Below, piece by piece: positions 12,453-23,443 of a DNA stretch of 64,000 nt. A model generated the notes under the pieces. The model was given only the letters and a program-made list of their open reading frames with translations. It was not told where the DNA came from and did not search any database. How positions within the stretch are numbered: the stretch's first letter is position 1; every line of letters starts with the position of its first letter. Made by a program: the position numbers and the translations under genes. The DNA lies in assembly GCA_003427395.1 (NCBI GenBank), contig BFEA01000026.1, positions 225,047-289,046 of the forward strand, given 5' to 3'. The stretch is from Chara braunii. Taxonomy: Eukaryota; Streptophyta; Charophyceae; Charales; Characeae.

Positions 12453-13373
12453 CACAGCCACTGCCTGCCAAGACTCCAGCCACATGCACCTACCAGGCTT
12501 TGTCGGAATGTGGGCTTGACAAGAAATGTGGTGGTCTTCCACATATCTAGATTGTTATGAACAGAATAAGTCTTTCCCTACGGATCCACACGGAATAACA
12601 TAAATCAATTGCACACCACACACATCAAAACCCCTCAGCCGGGAACCCCAATCAACATGCTGGCATTTCATATCAAGATGGTCAGATGGCATACATCTGC
12701 CGATGTTGGCATGCAGAAAGGGGCATGAAAATGAACCATGAGAAAGATGAAGAATGGAAGACATTCCGTACGAGTTTGCGGAGAGGAGGGTGTCACCAAG
12801 GAAAGGTGAAACCTGGATAAGGAAGGAGCCACGACAGCAGGATATTCCCGCGGAAGGTGAAAGCAAGTGCACATACATGTTGGTTCTCCATCTGGCAGCT
12901 GTTAGAGGAGGGGGCTAGGTCAATCCACAAGGAGAAAAGTGACTGCTTCTCTATGAAGGATCCAACCAGGCCCAAACGGTCTCAGAAGTATCACAACAGC
13001 CTTGCCTTGCGTTCCATCATAGTGAACAACAACAGGCTGAAGAACACCTTAACTTTACCTGTTTCCATGCAAACAGTGAGATAGGAAGCTCTTTACCCAA
13101 ACTCTTGCATTGTCGCTCACCTCTGCTCACAAAGTTTCTCACAATTGCACTAACTCTATAAATCGCAGGCAGGTACTCACAGCTGCATTCCTCCCGATGA
13201 TCATCTGCAGGTCTCTCTCTCTGAAACCAAGAATCCATGTCAGACCCAAAGCTCTGCTGTATGTTGCTCCCTTCTTCCACAAGTTCTATGACCTAACAGT
13301 TCACAGATTGGCATCAAAACTCGAGCTGCCAGCTTGGGCCAGGGGAAGTGGGTTACATATTTCATGCGCTCAC
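11846..13373 (-). other. Intron 5 of the CBE1-like gene
   Basis: A 1.5-kb intron with a CT run and a (CA)n microsatellite at 12,381-12,450. Two related 30-bp segments ('ggctttataa..ctgt....ccacctgctg') lie at about 12,279-12,307 and 12,349-12,378. A minus-strand stretch near 13,150-13,260 ends in a good donor-like GTGAGTACC but was not accepted as an exon. Confidence 0.7.
12392..12450. repeat. (CA)n microsatellite
   Basis: Nearly uninterrupted CA dinucleotides preceded by a short CT run. Confidence 0.95.
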
Positions 13374-13470
13374 CTCGGCGTTTTCTTTCCAGCTCCGGAT
13401 TTGCAGTACTGCTGGATTCCAGGGAACCGAACGTCTCGTCATTAGCTTCATCATACACAGTTATCGGCTC
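13374..13470 (-). CDS. CBE1-like, exon 5 (NDETFGS / ERKRR block)
   Basis: The acceptor is TCTCTCTCAG|GAG and the donor CGCCGAG|GTGAGC. It encodes EPITVYDEANDETFGSLESS and then ANPELERKRR. The pairing of NDETFGS with E-x-E-R-K-R-R is the most recognisable family signature in the window. It leaves one base, which the next exon completes to give RREEFEQM. Confidence 0.85.
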
Positions 13471-14869
13471 CTGAGAGAGACAATACCACGAAAGCTAGAG
13501 TCAATAACTAGTGACAAGAAGCGCAATGTCATTCCAACAGAACCATTTCCATCTCTCAATCACCCTTGAGGACCCGGCAGAGTGTTCATACGATACAAAC
13601 ACACGATGAAGACGGAAAAAGGGTCTCTTTGGGCATATTTCCGAAGGCAAGGGTACAGAAGTCAACCATTCATGAGCACTCACATCCAGCTCTTGCATCA
13701 GGCTCCAGTGAGCAGATGTGGATGAGTCCAAAAGGAATCAAACAATACCCAAACCACTGCACAAAACTCTTTCCTAAACGCTAGTCTTGATTACATCTGG
13801 AGCATGAATTGCATGATGAATCTATGGTGCAGTGAGAACCCACAATAACATTCGCCAACGGGGAGCCCCTTTGCACAGGCAGAAAGCTTCAACAAGACAA
13901 CCGTGGATCCGAAGGGTAAACTAAGGAGGGGAAACCAACCGGTTTTGTAACTCTCAGAATGCCATTGAAAAACGGACATGTTGCCGCAGCCCAAGCAGCT
14001 GATTTAATGAAGCAAATATTATTGTCAATCACAATCTCAAGGAAAACGTATTTCAGCCATAGTGGGAAACTTTGACAGAGATGCTGATGAGACAGAGATG
14101 CCGATGAAAGCAGATATATAAGAGCTTTTTTTTGGGGGGGGAAAGAAGATATGTAGGAGCTTTTCATGCATAGCACACACTAAGTTTCATTTTTCCTTTT
14201 TTTTAATAAAGAAGGGCGATGGCCTTGAGATATCATATCATCGAAATGACCAGCCCCATGAAAAATTAAGAATTATTGCAGTCTAATCATCTGATGGCAT
14301 TTGGATTCGAATTTGCATCTGTATCTCAACAGTTTAGTGGTGTATACCAACTGGGTGCTACTACTACAGTTCGTCCCACGATAAGTTTCCTTAGACATGC
14401 CCATCATGAATATTGCTAGTTTCTTAGGCATACCTTGCAGGGATATGAGAAGGTCTAGACATCCATCCCCCAAAACGGGTTCCACATAACATTCCACTAT
14501 CTTTGGCAGCATTGGGTTTCCTCTCATCACAAATACTTGCAATACAAAACAAGGAACTTCGCTTAATTTCCCGTCACTCTTTTCGCTCATACCACACTTC
14601 CTGACCCTTCCATTTCAACACCCTTTAACTTTCAGACAGTTTGGTGTTTTCCGAACCGTCCGCACGGCCATGGACCCTGACCGCCAAACTTTTGTGGCAT
14701 ACCCACCGATCGGGAGGGGATTGAAATTATGCATTTTTCATCATGATAGTGCAACAAATGAAGGGTCTTAAACATCCCTTCCGATAAATGGTTATGTTTC
14801 AATGAAAGCGAACGACTCTTAGACCACAATTCGAGTATGTGCTGACGGAAAGACCAGTGTTCATCAAAC
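13471..14869 (-). other. Intron 4 of the CBE1-like gene
   Basis: A 1.4-kb intron. I see no repeat family, RNA gene or credible exon in it. Confidence 0.65.
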
Positions 14870-15069
14870 CTTTATTGGGGTTGGGCGAACTGGCTGGTAT
14901 CGATCTCCTGGTGCACCTCTCCCTGCCCCGAATCGGAATTCACCACGGCCCCGGCCTGCTCCACCACCACCTAGCAAACCGTCTGAATGCTGCTCCCCAG
15001 CACCCCATCCAGGCCTTAAAGATACACCTCCCTGGTTGAACCCTCTCCTATCGAGGACAATATTTTCCC
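14870..15069 (-). CDS. CBE1-like, exon 4 (DGLLG block)
   Basis: The acceptor is TGTTTGTGCAG|GG and the donor AATAAAG|GTTTGA. It encodes about 67 residues: ENIVLDRRGFNQGG, then EQHSDGLLGGGGAGRGRGEF and GDRYQPVRPTPIK. The HDGLLG-type block followed by Gly-rich sequence is conserved in plant CBE1. The exon ends in phase 0, as exon 5 requires. Confidence 0.75.
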
Positions 15070-16660
15070 CTGCACAAACACACATCACATGGAAGAACAT
15101 ACCCAGCAATCAAATTCAAATGCAAAGCAGACTCTCAACAAAATGACAACCATCATTGTTGAAAACCATTCTCATTGTCGTGCCATATGTCAAGGAACAT
15201 CTTCACTTCTATGAGAGGCTGAACGGAGTGAGAAAATGGACAACACAGCAAAGCGAAGAAGTGACCTACCGGACTCCCCCATGAGTACCAACCAACAAAC
15301 ATGCGCGGTGTAAGCCCTATGCGCAGCCACAGCCTACCAATTACTCCAACTAGACAAACATCAGACAATGAGGGTCCATGAGGAGGAAACGGGATAGAAA
15401 AAGAGGCATAGACAGACAAACAGACGGATAAATAGCCGAGAGAGGTAAAGGGTTTTTAGGTTTCAAGAGGATGCAGAGGCATATACAATACAACGTACAA
15501 CAAGATACGGAGTCGTATACGTCATTGAATATGCTTCTAGTTTCATGCTGTGTGAGGCTCCAGGCCTCAGCGGGCAGTTCCAGGCACTCAGCAAGAAGAC
15601 CACAGGCACTCAGCAAGAAGACCAGGCCTCCATATGTGAAGGTCGGCCTGTGATTTCCACGTCAGCCCCAAATGAAGGCCGGAGAGGCCTCAGGCTGGTT
15701 GGCAGGAGCCAAACTCAGCAACTACCTGGTAGGGCCAGTCCGCAAGTGAGTTGCTAAGGCTGGGACCTGTCCACTGGTCGACTATGCCTGAGGCACTGCC
15801 TATTGGGACAGGGCAGAGCCTGGATGCAGCCTCTTCTCCATCAAAAAAGTCTAGAGGCCTCGCAGCCTTACGAAATCGGGCCATAGGCTGCAAGCCTGAG
15901 CGCTGCTGCGCTGGAGGAGGGATGTCGCCCGAGGGAAGAAGAGCAGCTGTGGTGGCTGTAGCACGTATAGCTGGGTGCAGGAAGTCTGAGTGGTGAAGTG
16001 TGCGGAGGTCAGGGACAAAGGAAGGCAGTGGAGACTGGTGGCTCTTACCTGGAGTTCATGAAGGAAGCCTGTATGAGCGAATCTTCAAGCAGCATTGCGC
16101 GACAGACACAGTGGAGTGAAAGTCGGCTTGTAGATAGGCTAGCATGGTATAGGTAGTAGGAAGTAGATAATAGCACGGTCACACCGCAAGTAGGGCCCCT
16201 ACACCATTCTTCTTTTGATGATTAGAGGCGGATGATGGGCCTTCTTTATCAAGAGACTGCAGCGGAGTTTGCTCTTAGCTGGTGTGCGTTGCGCTTTGGT
16301 TTTCTGCTTTCAACTCGGCTCAATCATGTTTGGTCTTCTGTGAGATTGCACGATCTGGTTTATTGGTGTTCTCATTACATGGTTCCTCGCAGCTGTGGCT
16401 GCGTGTAGGGAATAGCAGACGAAACTCAGTATAATGACAATCAACTGAAACACCCTAAAACCACTCAGGCTGCCGACAGTTTCACTAGAGAAAAAACGTG
16501 ATAAAAGATGGCAAGACTAGGGAGAGAGAAGCCAAGTCCAACCGTATGAAGCAGACAAACAGAAAGCCATACAAAGGTACAAGGACGTACGACGAGGAAG
16601 GATGAAGAAAGGTGAAAAACATTCATAACTTTGACATCTTTGCCAGGCGAGAGAGCTTAC
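15070..16660 (-). other. Intron 3 of the CBE1-like gene
   Basis: A 1.6-kb intron. Around 15,550-15,870 there are many AGGCCT words and a short tandem 'caggcactcagcaagaagacca' duplication (15,582-15,626). Nothing coding was recognised. Confidence 0.65.
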
Positions 16661-17091
16661 CTGAAGCATCATCAAGTTCCACAGGCGGATCGCGAGGCTG
16701 CTGTGGCTGACGAGCAAATCCTCTCCCTTCTCCAGTAGGACCGGGGCGATGTTCCCAGCGCCCTCCACCTGTTCCAGGTCCAGGACCAGAGCGCTGACCA
16801 GGCCCTGATCCAAACCTATCAAAGCCGCCCCGGTGTCCTTTATCCCAGCCTCCAGCACCACTTCCACCTGGTCCAATGCGCGATGGAGGATGGCTGACTG
16901 GAAAGGGAGGACCTCCTCCCCCCCCCGCTCCAGGGTCATCCTCGAATCCTCTCCGTCGAACGCCCCCAATTCCTGGTCCTCCTTGCGGTGTCTGATCTGG
17001 CAAAATTCCACTCCCTCCCCCCGCCGCTTGTCCTGATCTCCATGAATCCTTCCTCCACTCTGGAACTGATTCCGATGCCGGTCTTCCATCG
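16661..17091 (-). CDS. CBE1-like, exon 3 (Gly/Pro/Arg-rich)
   Basis: The acceptor is CCGTGCAG|C and the donor is GCTTCAG|GTAAGC. It opens with DGRPASESVPEWRKDSWRSG and continues as a Gly/Pro/Arg-rich disordered region with RGG-like and FDRFGSG elements, ending PPVELDDASG. The phase joins exons 2 and 4 without a frame break. A competing frame over the same DNA is longer at its 3' end but does not fit the flanking exons. Such regions in the family are unstructured and may contact RNA or partners, which is inference here. Confidence 0.75.
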
Positions 17092-17910
17092 CTGCACGGA
17101 CACCATATTCAACAGGAAAGTTCCATTGAAGACACAGAATCATTCAGCCAAGGAACACAGGATAACACAAACACTACACTATATACAAGTGATGGCTTTA
17201 ATAGCACCACGCGGTCACATCAACCAATCAGTAAGCCAACCAACCTCGTAAAAAAGAAGAACAAATCAAGGAGCAGACAAACATAACAGAACAGACAGGC
17301 TATAACGAAAGACATCAAAAGAAAACACACCCGAAAAAAGCGACCTGCACTGGACTGAAGTTTCACAACATCGACTGGCCCCACCAATAACCCAAAAGGA
17401 CAAAAAAAAACACCAAACCGCAATCAACACTGCCATCGGTTATATGGAAACGATCGTGGCAGCAGAAACATTACACGCTCCTCTCTCAAACCACTGCTAC
17501 CGGTTACAACCCCTGTTTAGGAGGCTTGCCCTTCTCCAGTTGGTCAATCGGATGGACAGTCCAATGGCAGTAGCGTATTCTTTCAGTGTGAAGGGGATTA
17601 GCCCCTCATTTTCCGGAAGCCAACAATGGCACTAGTTTGAAACCAAGATCGCAGTCATCTCTGCAATTCTCAATCAAGAACATTCCCATTTGCCAAGAAG
17701 TCTCGTTCAGTCCGATACAGGCCAAGACACAAGACAGCATCATCACCCCCTTCATTCAATCACAACAGAGCCCCTACCCAATGTATTCAAATTGCAACAG
17801 CCCTTACCATACCAATAAACAGCAGGATGGGAATATGCGGTCAAGCACCCCCTCACTGTCCCTTGGTAGATGCATACCCCCTCGCCCCTTTCATCAATCC
17901 TTCCATCAAT

Positions 17911-18082
17911 CCCACCCGCTACAGAAACGACAAACATGATGAGATCATCAGGTTCGTGCCACGATTTGTTCCACGACTTGCTCGCATCTAAGATGGGAGG
18001 GAGGGGAACACCTCCCTTCCACCAATCCTCCCTTCTGTGAACCCCACCCGCTACAGAAAACGACAAACATGATGAGATCATC
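17911..18082 (+). repeat. Direct repeat pair, about 40 bp
   Basis: CCCACCCGCTACAGAAA-CGACAAACATGATGAGATCATC occurs at 17,911-17,949 and again at 18,042-18,080 with a one-base length difference. More weakly related sequence (CCTTCCATCAATCC versus CCTCCCTTCTGTGAACC) precedes both copies. The period is about 131 bp. Confidence 0.8.
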
Positions 18083-18618
18083 GGGCCGGCCTGCTTATGC
18101 AGACCCCTTGTAGTCGACGAGGGGGACGTTCCGGGCGTGAGTTTTGGGCCCTTGTACTCGAGTTACTACAGACACTGTGCACATGCTTTCGGTGATTTCT
18201 GGTTTGCATAGGAGGGGCGAGTCATCTCCAGATGGTCAACATAAAATTTTTGCGGTGCCGTTCGGGCCTCAAGTCGTCTCCCTCCGAGGGCTTTCCCAAT
18301 AGCTCACTTGTTGCTGGCGGCGGTCACAGCTGTTCCAAGATTCGCTCGAAAGGGCTTGCCACCATTTAAGATGGAAGGAAGGGGACACCTCACATGATAG
18401 AATTTGGTTCAAACTTGACTGATGCCCGGTGCCTCAAAAAAAGATGAACTTCTCATTGTCTTAAAACAGTTCAATTCACCCCAAGTACAACCTGTTTTCA
18501 ACTTCACCCCAAATACATCCGTGGGCATTATATTATGTGTGGCTGGCTGACTGTAGACCTTCCCTCACCTCAAGGACTCTCATGATGTAGCTGTGTATTA
18601 TTATGCTAGGAAGGTATC

Positions 18619-19135
18619 TCGGAGGTTATGCAATCGAAGGAGAAATAGCAGACAGACCGATTCAGAATCTTCTCCCTATGTTCGAGGTTACACGATCGAA
18701 GGAGAAACGGCATGGCTACGATCCGGTCGTCCGGACAGCAGTGCAGCCAGTCTGGGTCTGGATGTCCGGGTATGTTGTCCAGCCCCTCTGTCCGGATCCT
18801 GCCCCCCCCCCCCCCCTCTTTTAAAACAGTTCCGACTTTTGAAAAAATCAGAAAAAAAACAGAAAAAAAAACAGAAAAAAGATATGTTATGCAACATTGC
18901 AGTACAAAAATCTTTTGGCTGAAGACCATCTCGAAATTCCAAGCCAAATCCAAGGAAAAAAATAAAAGCGTTCTTTTTTTTTTATATATTTTTTTCAATC
19001 CGGATGGTCCGGAGCAGTCCAGACAGAGGTCCGGCCGGACGTCTGGACTGGTCCAGTGTACGGGTCCAGCGCACCCATGAGAAAAAGCACAGACCGATTC
19101 CGAACCTTCTCCCTACGTACGTTGAGCCACAGGCT
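18619..19135. repeat. Duplicated unit split by a 367-bp insertion
   Basis: A 65-70-bp unit (GTTA..CGATCGAAGGAGAAA...AGACCGATTC.GAA.CTTCTCCCTA.GT) occurs intact at about 18,619-18,687. A second copy starts at 18,688, is interrupted at about 18,711, and resumes at about 19,079. The insertion (about 18,712-19,078) begins ATGG and ends CCAT, is flanked by similar GAGAAACGGC / GAGAAAAAGC, and is rich in TCCGG words near both ends. It may be a small DNA transposon, but its terminal repeats are weak. Confidence 0.5.
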
Positions 19136-19605
19136 CATAAGAGCTTGCGCAGGATCTGACTGACTGACCCTCTTCGCTGCCTGTTAGAAACAGTGTGTGA
19201 ACCACACTTCCTGAAATGTTCCCACTCTGGTGAGCCTGGCTACTCGCGACATACTTGCACCCCAGTTTGAACCTTTACGATAAAATGGGTGCATCAGTGA
19301 AATAGGCTCCGGTCAATTCAAGCACTTCCTTATTCGACAGAACATAACTCACTATTACTCACTATTATCTAGACTGTACTTGGACAAGAAGTCCGTACAC
19401 ATTCACTGCATTTGGCCAGGATAGAGCCTGTTTGCATTCACTTATTTGGCCGGCATTGAGCCTGTATACATTCATGACGATAGGGAGTTGTATTTGGGAG
19501 ATTAAGGTAGTTTGACTCCTCTACTATAAAAGGCAGCATCAGACCAGACAAAACACGGTCGTCTTGTAAGAATCAACCTCTCTAAACACCATAAGGCAAA
19601 ATTGA

Positions 19606-19704
19606 GTCCTTTGGGACTTCCATTAAAATTGGAACGATACGGAGAAGATTGGCATGGCCCCTGCGCAAGGATGACACTCATAAATCGAGAAATGGTCCAA
19701 ATTA
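19606..19704 (+). pseudogene. U6 snRNA copy 2, catalytic boxes mutated
   Basis: This copy is full length and very close to plant U6, from GTCCTTTGGGACTTCC to GAGAAATGGTCCAAATT. Two otherwise invariant sites are changed: the ACAGAGA box reads ACGGAGA and the AGC triad reads GGC (GATTGGCATGG). There is no TATA box at about -30 (a TATAAAA lies much further up, near 19,526) and no terminator T-run follows. I therefore call a retropseudogene rather than a working gene. Confidence 0.85.
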
Positions 19705-20809
19705 AAACCAAAGAAAAAGGGCATAGCCAAAATCAAGGAGATGGTAAAGCAGTATGGATGGGTGAAACACACGAGTTCAGTAATTCTTGAAGAGGATCAC
19801 GAAGTTCGATGATTACTTCGTTCCCACGAAAAAAAAATTTAAAAAAAACTCAATCACGAATATATCCGAGCATCTTTCCAGCCCAGTGCGGCCCCAATAC
19901 AGACGCGTTGTGTTCAGGGGAAGTGGATAGAATCTTAGCAGATTACTTCAAATGACATTCTCGTATAATACTATCTCTTCACGAAAGAAGCTTGACATGT
20001 GTCAAAGGAATCTCTACATCTGTCTTTCTGCCTTCCTGCACAACATTCCAGCGAGGACAAGACAGACAACACACTGCAGCAGGAAATTAACTTTAATTAA
20101 GGACTATTCGATTCCGATAACATATACCACCACGGTAAGAGAATTAGACTCCATCTAGCTAAATTGGCATGATACTTGGTAAAGAGCCCCAGGCCTGTCA
20201 CAAATTCACTGCACAAAGGAGAGAACAGGTTTGAACTTTAAAGAGCAGGGATCGAGGATGACGAGCTGTGTGTGTGAGAGAGAGAGAAAGAGGGGGGTGG
20301 GATATCCAGGGAGATCCGGAGTTGAGTGCGTGTGAACAGTTGGGTGAACACACTGTCGGACAGAGGATGTGCGGCGCTCAAGCGTCATAGCTGGTTGGAA
20401 GCTAGTTTGTATCTGAACTTTGTTCTCGGTGTGATTATCTCTGAGCTTTGTGTGGGGGCCCAGCACCAGTGTGGAATGCCATTTGTTTGTATGCATGCGA
20501 AGTGAAGAAGAAATCGAATCTGATTTCAGGGGAAACAAAAGCGGACAAAGTAAAGCAAGGTCCATTATTTTCCTCTTCATGGCAATTCTTCAACGCTTTG
20601 TGAACCCGTGAAGAGCCCCTACTACCAAGGTCATCAGGTGAGAGATAAGGACTGAAAATCTAAAACAGAGAAAAACGGGACACAGAGAATCGGCTAGAAA
20701 ATGTAGCATTCAAAGAGAAAGAACTTCAAAGAAGATTCTCCTCCATATTTTACCTTCATCTCCCCCACTCCCATGATCTACCATCACTCAGCCTAGGGGG
20801 GTTAATTTC

Positions 20810-21060
20810 AAAAAAAGACCAAAGAGAAGAGAGAGAGGGAGAGGGGCGGGGGGCATTTGGATACAAAGGTAATTGTCATACTTCTCTCGATCGCATCGAA
20901 TTCCACGCTGTGCAACCCAGTGTGATCCACCACTGTGGAAAGAGGCCAGAGAGAGAGAGAGAGAGAGGAGCATTCGGATAGAACGGTGATTCTCATAATT
21001 CTCTAGATCAAAGTGAGAGAGAGAGAGAGGAGCATTCAGACAGAAGGGCGATTGTCATAC
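20810..21060 (-). repeat. Tandem duplication of the exon 2 / donor boundary
   Basis: The segment covering the end of exon 2, its donor and the start of intron 2 occurs three times with decay: 21,031-21,115 (the real one), 20,972-21,010 (short, lacking exon sequence) and 20,850-20,942. The last copy is preceded by TTTCCACAG and encodes SGGSHWVAQRGIRCDREK, ending at a matching GTATGAC donor. GA-rich microsatellite separates the copies. Confidence 0.75.
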
Positions 21061-21243
21061 TTGTCTCGATCGCGTCGAATTCCGCGCTGTGCAACCCAGT
21101 GGGATCCACCGCTACCAGAACCACCAGCCGCACCCGGTCCACTTCCACCTCCCGCACCTCCTGCTGCTCCTCCTCCCGTTATTCCTGCTGCTGTTGATCC
21201 GCTGCCGGTCCCATTGTCAATAATCTCAGGCGATGGTGAATCC
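21061..21243 (-). CDS. CBE1-like, exon 2 (Gly/Ser-rich linker)
   Basis: The acceptor is CTTTGGCAG|G. The exon encodes DSPSPEIIDNGTG, then a Gly/Ala/Ser-rich stretch, then SHWVAQRGIRRDRDK. The chosen donor is GACAA|GTATGA, whose phase (two bases left over) matches exon 3. Reading on would hit a stop ten residues later. The family has an Arg/Asp/Ser-rich, low-complexity segment here. A diverged copy of the 3' part of this exon and its donor lies just downstream in intron 2 (20,855-20,945). Confidence 0.7.
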
Positions 21244-21889
21244 CTGCCAAAGAAGAAAGGCACGCGTGGACCACACCCACATATACAGTAGTGCCAGTCA
21301 GTTGAGATCGTTGCATGACTAACTACAGATTCCGAAAGGCTCAAGAAATTTTGAAGTACAGGTGTAATATTTTCTAGCATACAGAAAACTTCACTCAATT
21401 CCCTGTGGGACAAGGAGCACTCCAGAGAAGCAAGTTCATTGTGCTCCCTCCCAGAGGACCACCAGTCTTCCCAGGAATAAAACGTACAGTCCTTACAATC
21501 TACAGAAATCTATAGATCAAAGATGCACCGAATACGACTATTAATGACCATGCGTTCCATTCAGAGAAAGTCCGTTAACAGCGACCAAAACTTTGCCATG
21601 CCCGAGTGATTCAAACATCCAACAAAAACAAAAACAAAGAATCGAACATACGCTCCTCCCTCGCTTCCTGACGAGTCAAACGTTTCTTTGCAGCTGAAAA
21701 GGACAAAATACACGAACTCAGCAAACTGATTAAAAAATAAAATAAAATAGAAGATCGGTCTAAAATACCAAATACAATAACACCATCCATTCATCCAAAA
21801 GCTTCCACTATTTTCTTTTGTTCCTTTTTTTAAGAAAAAGGAAGAAAGATGACAAAGCCGGATCCAAGCTTCCACACTCTTGCACGAGA

Positions 21890-22165
21890 TGCTACTGCCT
21901 TCCCCCTAACACAATGTGCCCCAATCATGTGTATACAAGCAAAATTCCTGCAGCGAAACAGTCATGTAATGCCTTCCCCCTTGCACAATGCGCCCCAAGC
22001 ACGTGTATACAAGCCACATTCCTGGAGCAATACAGTCATGACGAGGGCGTGCTGTGTTCAGGGGAAGATTCTTGTCAAATTACCCCAATCATGTGTATAC
22101 AAGCCATATTCATGGACCGATACAGTCATGACGAGGGTATGCTGTGTTCGTGGGAAGATGGCTGT
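21890..22165 (+). repeat. Three-copy tandem repeat
   Basis: The core CCCCAATCATGTGTATACAAGCC.ATATTC.TGGA.CGATACAGTCATG is present three times, starting near 21,919, 21,991 and 22,083. Copies 2 and 3 also share the following 'acgaggg..tgctgtgttc..gggaagat..ctgtcaaatt'. Confidence 0.85.
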
Positions 22166-22270
22166 CAAATTCTTCCCCAGGTTCAGGCCATGGGTTCCCA
22201 ACAGTTTCCCCCACCTTTGCGACCAGGAAAGGCTGTCAAAAAAACAGGAATCAAGGGGCTTAATTTGCTT

Positions 22271-22273
<3 letters not shown>

Positions 22274-22318
<45 letters not shown>

Positions 22319-22354
22319 CAGGACAAAAGAGACTGGCTTAGCCAGGAAAAGAGA

Positions 22355-22398
<44 letters not shown>
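22274..22398. repeat. Two (GT)n microsatellites around a repeated spacer
   Basis: GT tracts at 22,274-22,316 and 22,359-22,398. Sequence after each tract is related (CAGGA.AAAA...GA.TGGCTTAGCCAGG), so tract plus spacer form a duplicated unit. Confidence 0.9.
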
Positions 22399-22399
<1 letters not shown>

Positions 22400-22508
22400 T
22401 CTAGGCAGGAAAAAAAGGGGATTGCTTAGCCAGGCAATGAGGGTTCGGGAGGAAACGGGAGGGAGGGTAGATAATCTCTTTGCGAGCTTGCTTAAAGAGT
22501 GCACTCAC

Positions 22509-22604
22509 CTCCAGATAACGGGATCGAGGCCCTCTGGACGTGTTTTGCAGGCATCGAGTTCCGCGAAGGAGAGGAGAACTTCACGCGAATAGCAAAATGT
22601 TACT
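22509..22604 (-). CDS. CBE1-like, first exon found (eIF4E-binding motif)
   Basis: This exon encodes about 32 residues including YSREVLLSF, which fits the canonical eIF4E-binding consensus Y-x-x-x-x-L-phi, followed by [15 protein letters not shown], the block that follows the motif in plant CBE1. The 3' end is a strong donor (CTGGAG|GTGAGT on the minus strand) and leaves two bases of a codon that exon 2 completes. The 5' end is placed at GGCAG|AGTAACA. The frame is closed by TAA just upstream with no in-frame ATG, so at least one more 5' exon must exist. The exact acceptor could be two bases further in. Confidence 0.75.
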
Positions 22605-22905
22605 CTGCCACATCGAATTTAAGTCAAGGACTGGTTTCGTTTGTATTCCTTTTTTGGTGGCCCTCCTCAAAAGAGCGCTTAAATTCTTAGCTTTTCCTCG
22701 TACTCGCGATCTTTTCACATTCACTTGCCCGTTCAATACGATATCATCCAGTCGATCATTCACTCGGTCATGCATTCGACCACGAGTTCATGGAAACGTC
22801 CATAGACATTCCACCGCACACTTCACTGGAAAATGCCGCTCCAGTGAGCTAAACAACGCATCTCTGCATCACTCCCTCCCCCCCTTAAAGACCCCACGCG
22901 GGTGG

Positions 22906-23060
22906 GAGCCACACAGCCAGGGCCCCCCAATTCATTAGCCAATCACCGAGCCACCACACAGCCAGTGCTCCCCAATTCATGAGCCAATCACCGAGCCACC
23001 ACACAGCCAGGGGCCCCCAATTCATTAGCCAATCACCGCGCCACCACACAGACAGGGTCC
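22906..23060 (+). repeat. Tandem repeat, about 56 bp x 3
   Basis: The unit GAGCCACCACACAGCCAGGG.CCCCCAATTCATTAGCCAATCACC is repeated three times with few differences. Confidence 0.9.
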
Positions 23061-23443
23061 CTCAGTCACTAACCAAACCCCACCTTAGGTGCCCCCCCCT
23101 TTCCTTACCCACCAACCATGCCCGCAATATACACATACTCACCCGACTCTTTCTTGCCCTACACTGTAAATGCGACAAAGAACCACGCAAAGAAATGGAA
23201 AAGAAATGGATGATCTTATCAGAAAATACATGATGCGTATTGTCATACATATCTATCTATGCATATGTACACACACACACACACACACACCCACACACAT
23301 ATATAAATAATATCGTCATACAGAGCTGCCCGGTCAGCCGTTGGCAAAGGACAAGTAACGGGGTACATACTAGCCAAGACAACGTCAACAAAAGTAAACA
23401 TAAGAACGCAAAAAAGTAGAAAAGACACGTGGGTACGATGAGA

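Larger units (their letters stand above)
17092..21060 (-). other. Intron 2 of the CBE1-like gene
   Basis: A 4-kb intron carrying a direct repeat (17,911-18,082), an insertion in a duplicated unit (18,619-19,135), a U6 relic (19,606-19,704) and a diverged duplicate of the exon 2 donor region (20,850-21,055). All are listed separately. The rest shows nothing recognisable. Confidence 0.7.
21244..22508 (-). other. Intron 1 of the CBE1-like gene
   Basis: A 1.3-kb intron holding a three-copy tandem repeat (21,890-22,160) and two GT microsatellites (22,274-22,316 and 22,359-22,398). No exon was seen. Confidence 0.7.
1458..22604 (-). other. Gene model: CBE1-like eIF4E-binding protein, 8 exons found
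   Basis: Eight minus-strand exons join with consistent phases: 22604-22509, 21243-21061, 17091-16661, 15069-14870, 13470-13374, 11845-11517, 9965-9366 and 4547-1458. All seven introns are GT-AG. The product is about 1,674 residues plus a missing N-terminus. It matches the architecture of plant CONSERVED BINDING OF EIF4E 1 (Arabidopsis At4g01290) as I recall it: a YxxxxLL motif near the N-terminus, a DGLLG block, an NDETFGS block before an ERKRR stretch, a charged 'FEQMRELQ' helix, an 'RPL..VPPGF' motif, and a C-terminal LERWF ... PLDELERK block. In that family the protein binds cap-bound eIF4E and modulates mRNA translation or turnover in the cytoplasm. This copy is much longer than the roughly 1,000-residue land-plant form because of a Met/Gly/Pro/Gln-rich C-terminal half. 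The family call is fairly sure. The start exon is not found. Confidence 0.8.

Noticed and set aside
13017-13280. Possible extra exon in intron 5 (ends with a GTGAGTACC donor)
   Set aside because: Exons 5 and 6 join in phase without it, and including it in the expected frame would create a stop at the junction. It is kept only as a cryptic-splice possibility.
23062-23250. Candidate first exon ending at a GTGAGTATG donor
   Set aside because: The donor is good, but the only ATG-open frame in the needed phase gives a hydrophobic peptide unlike the family N-terminus, and there is no other support.
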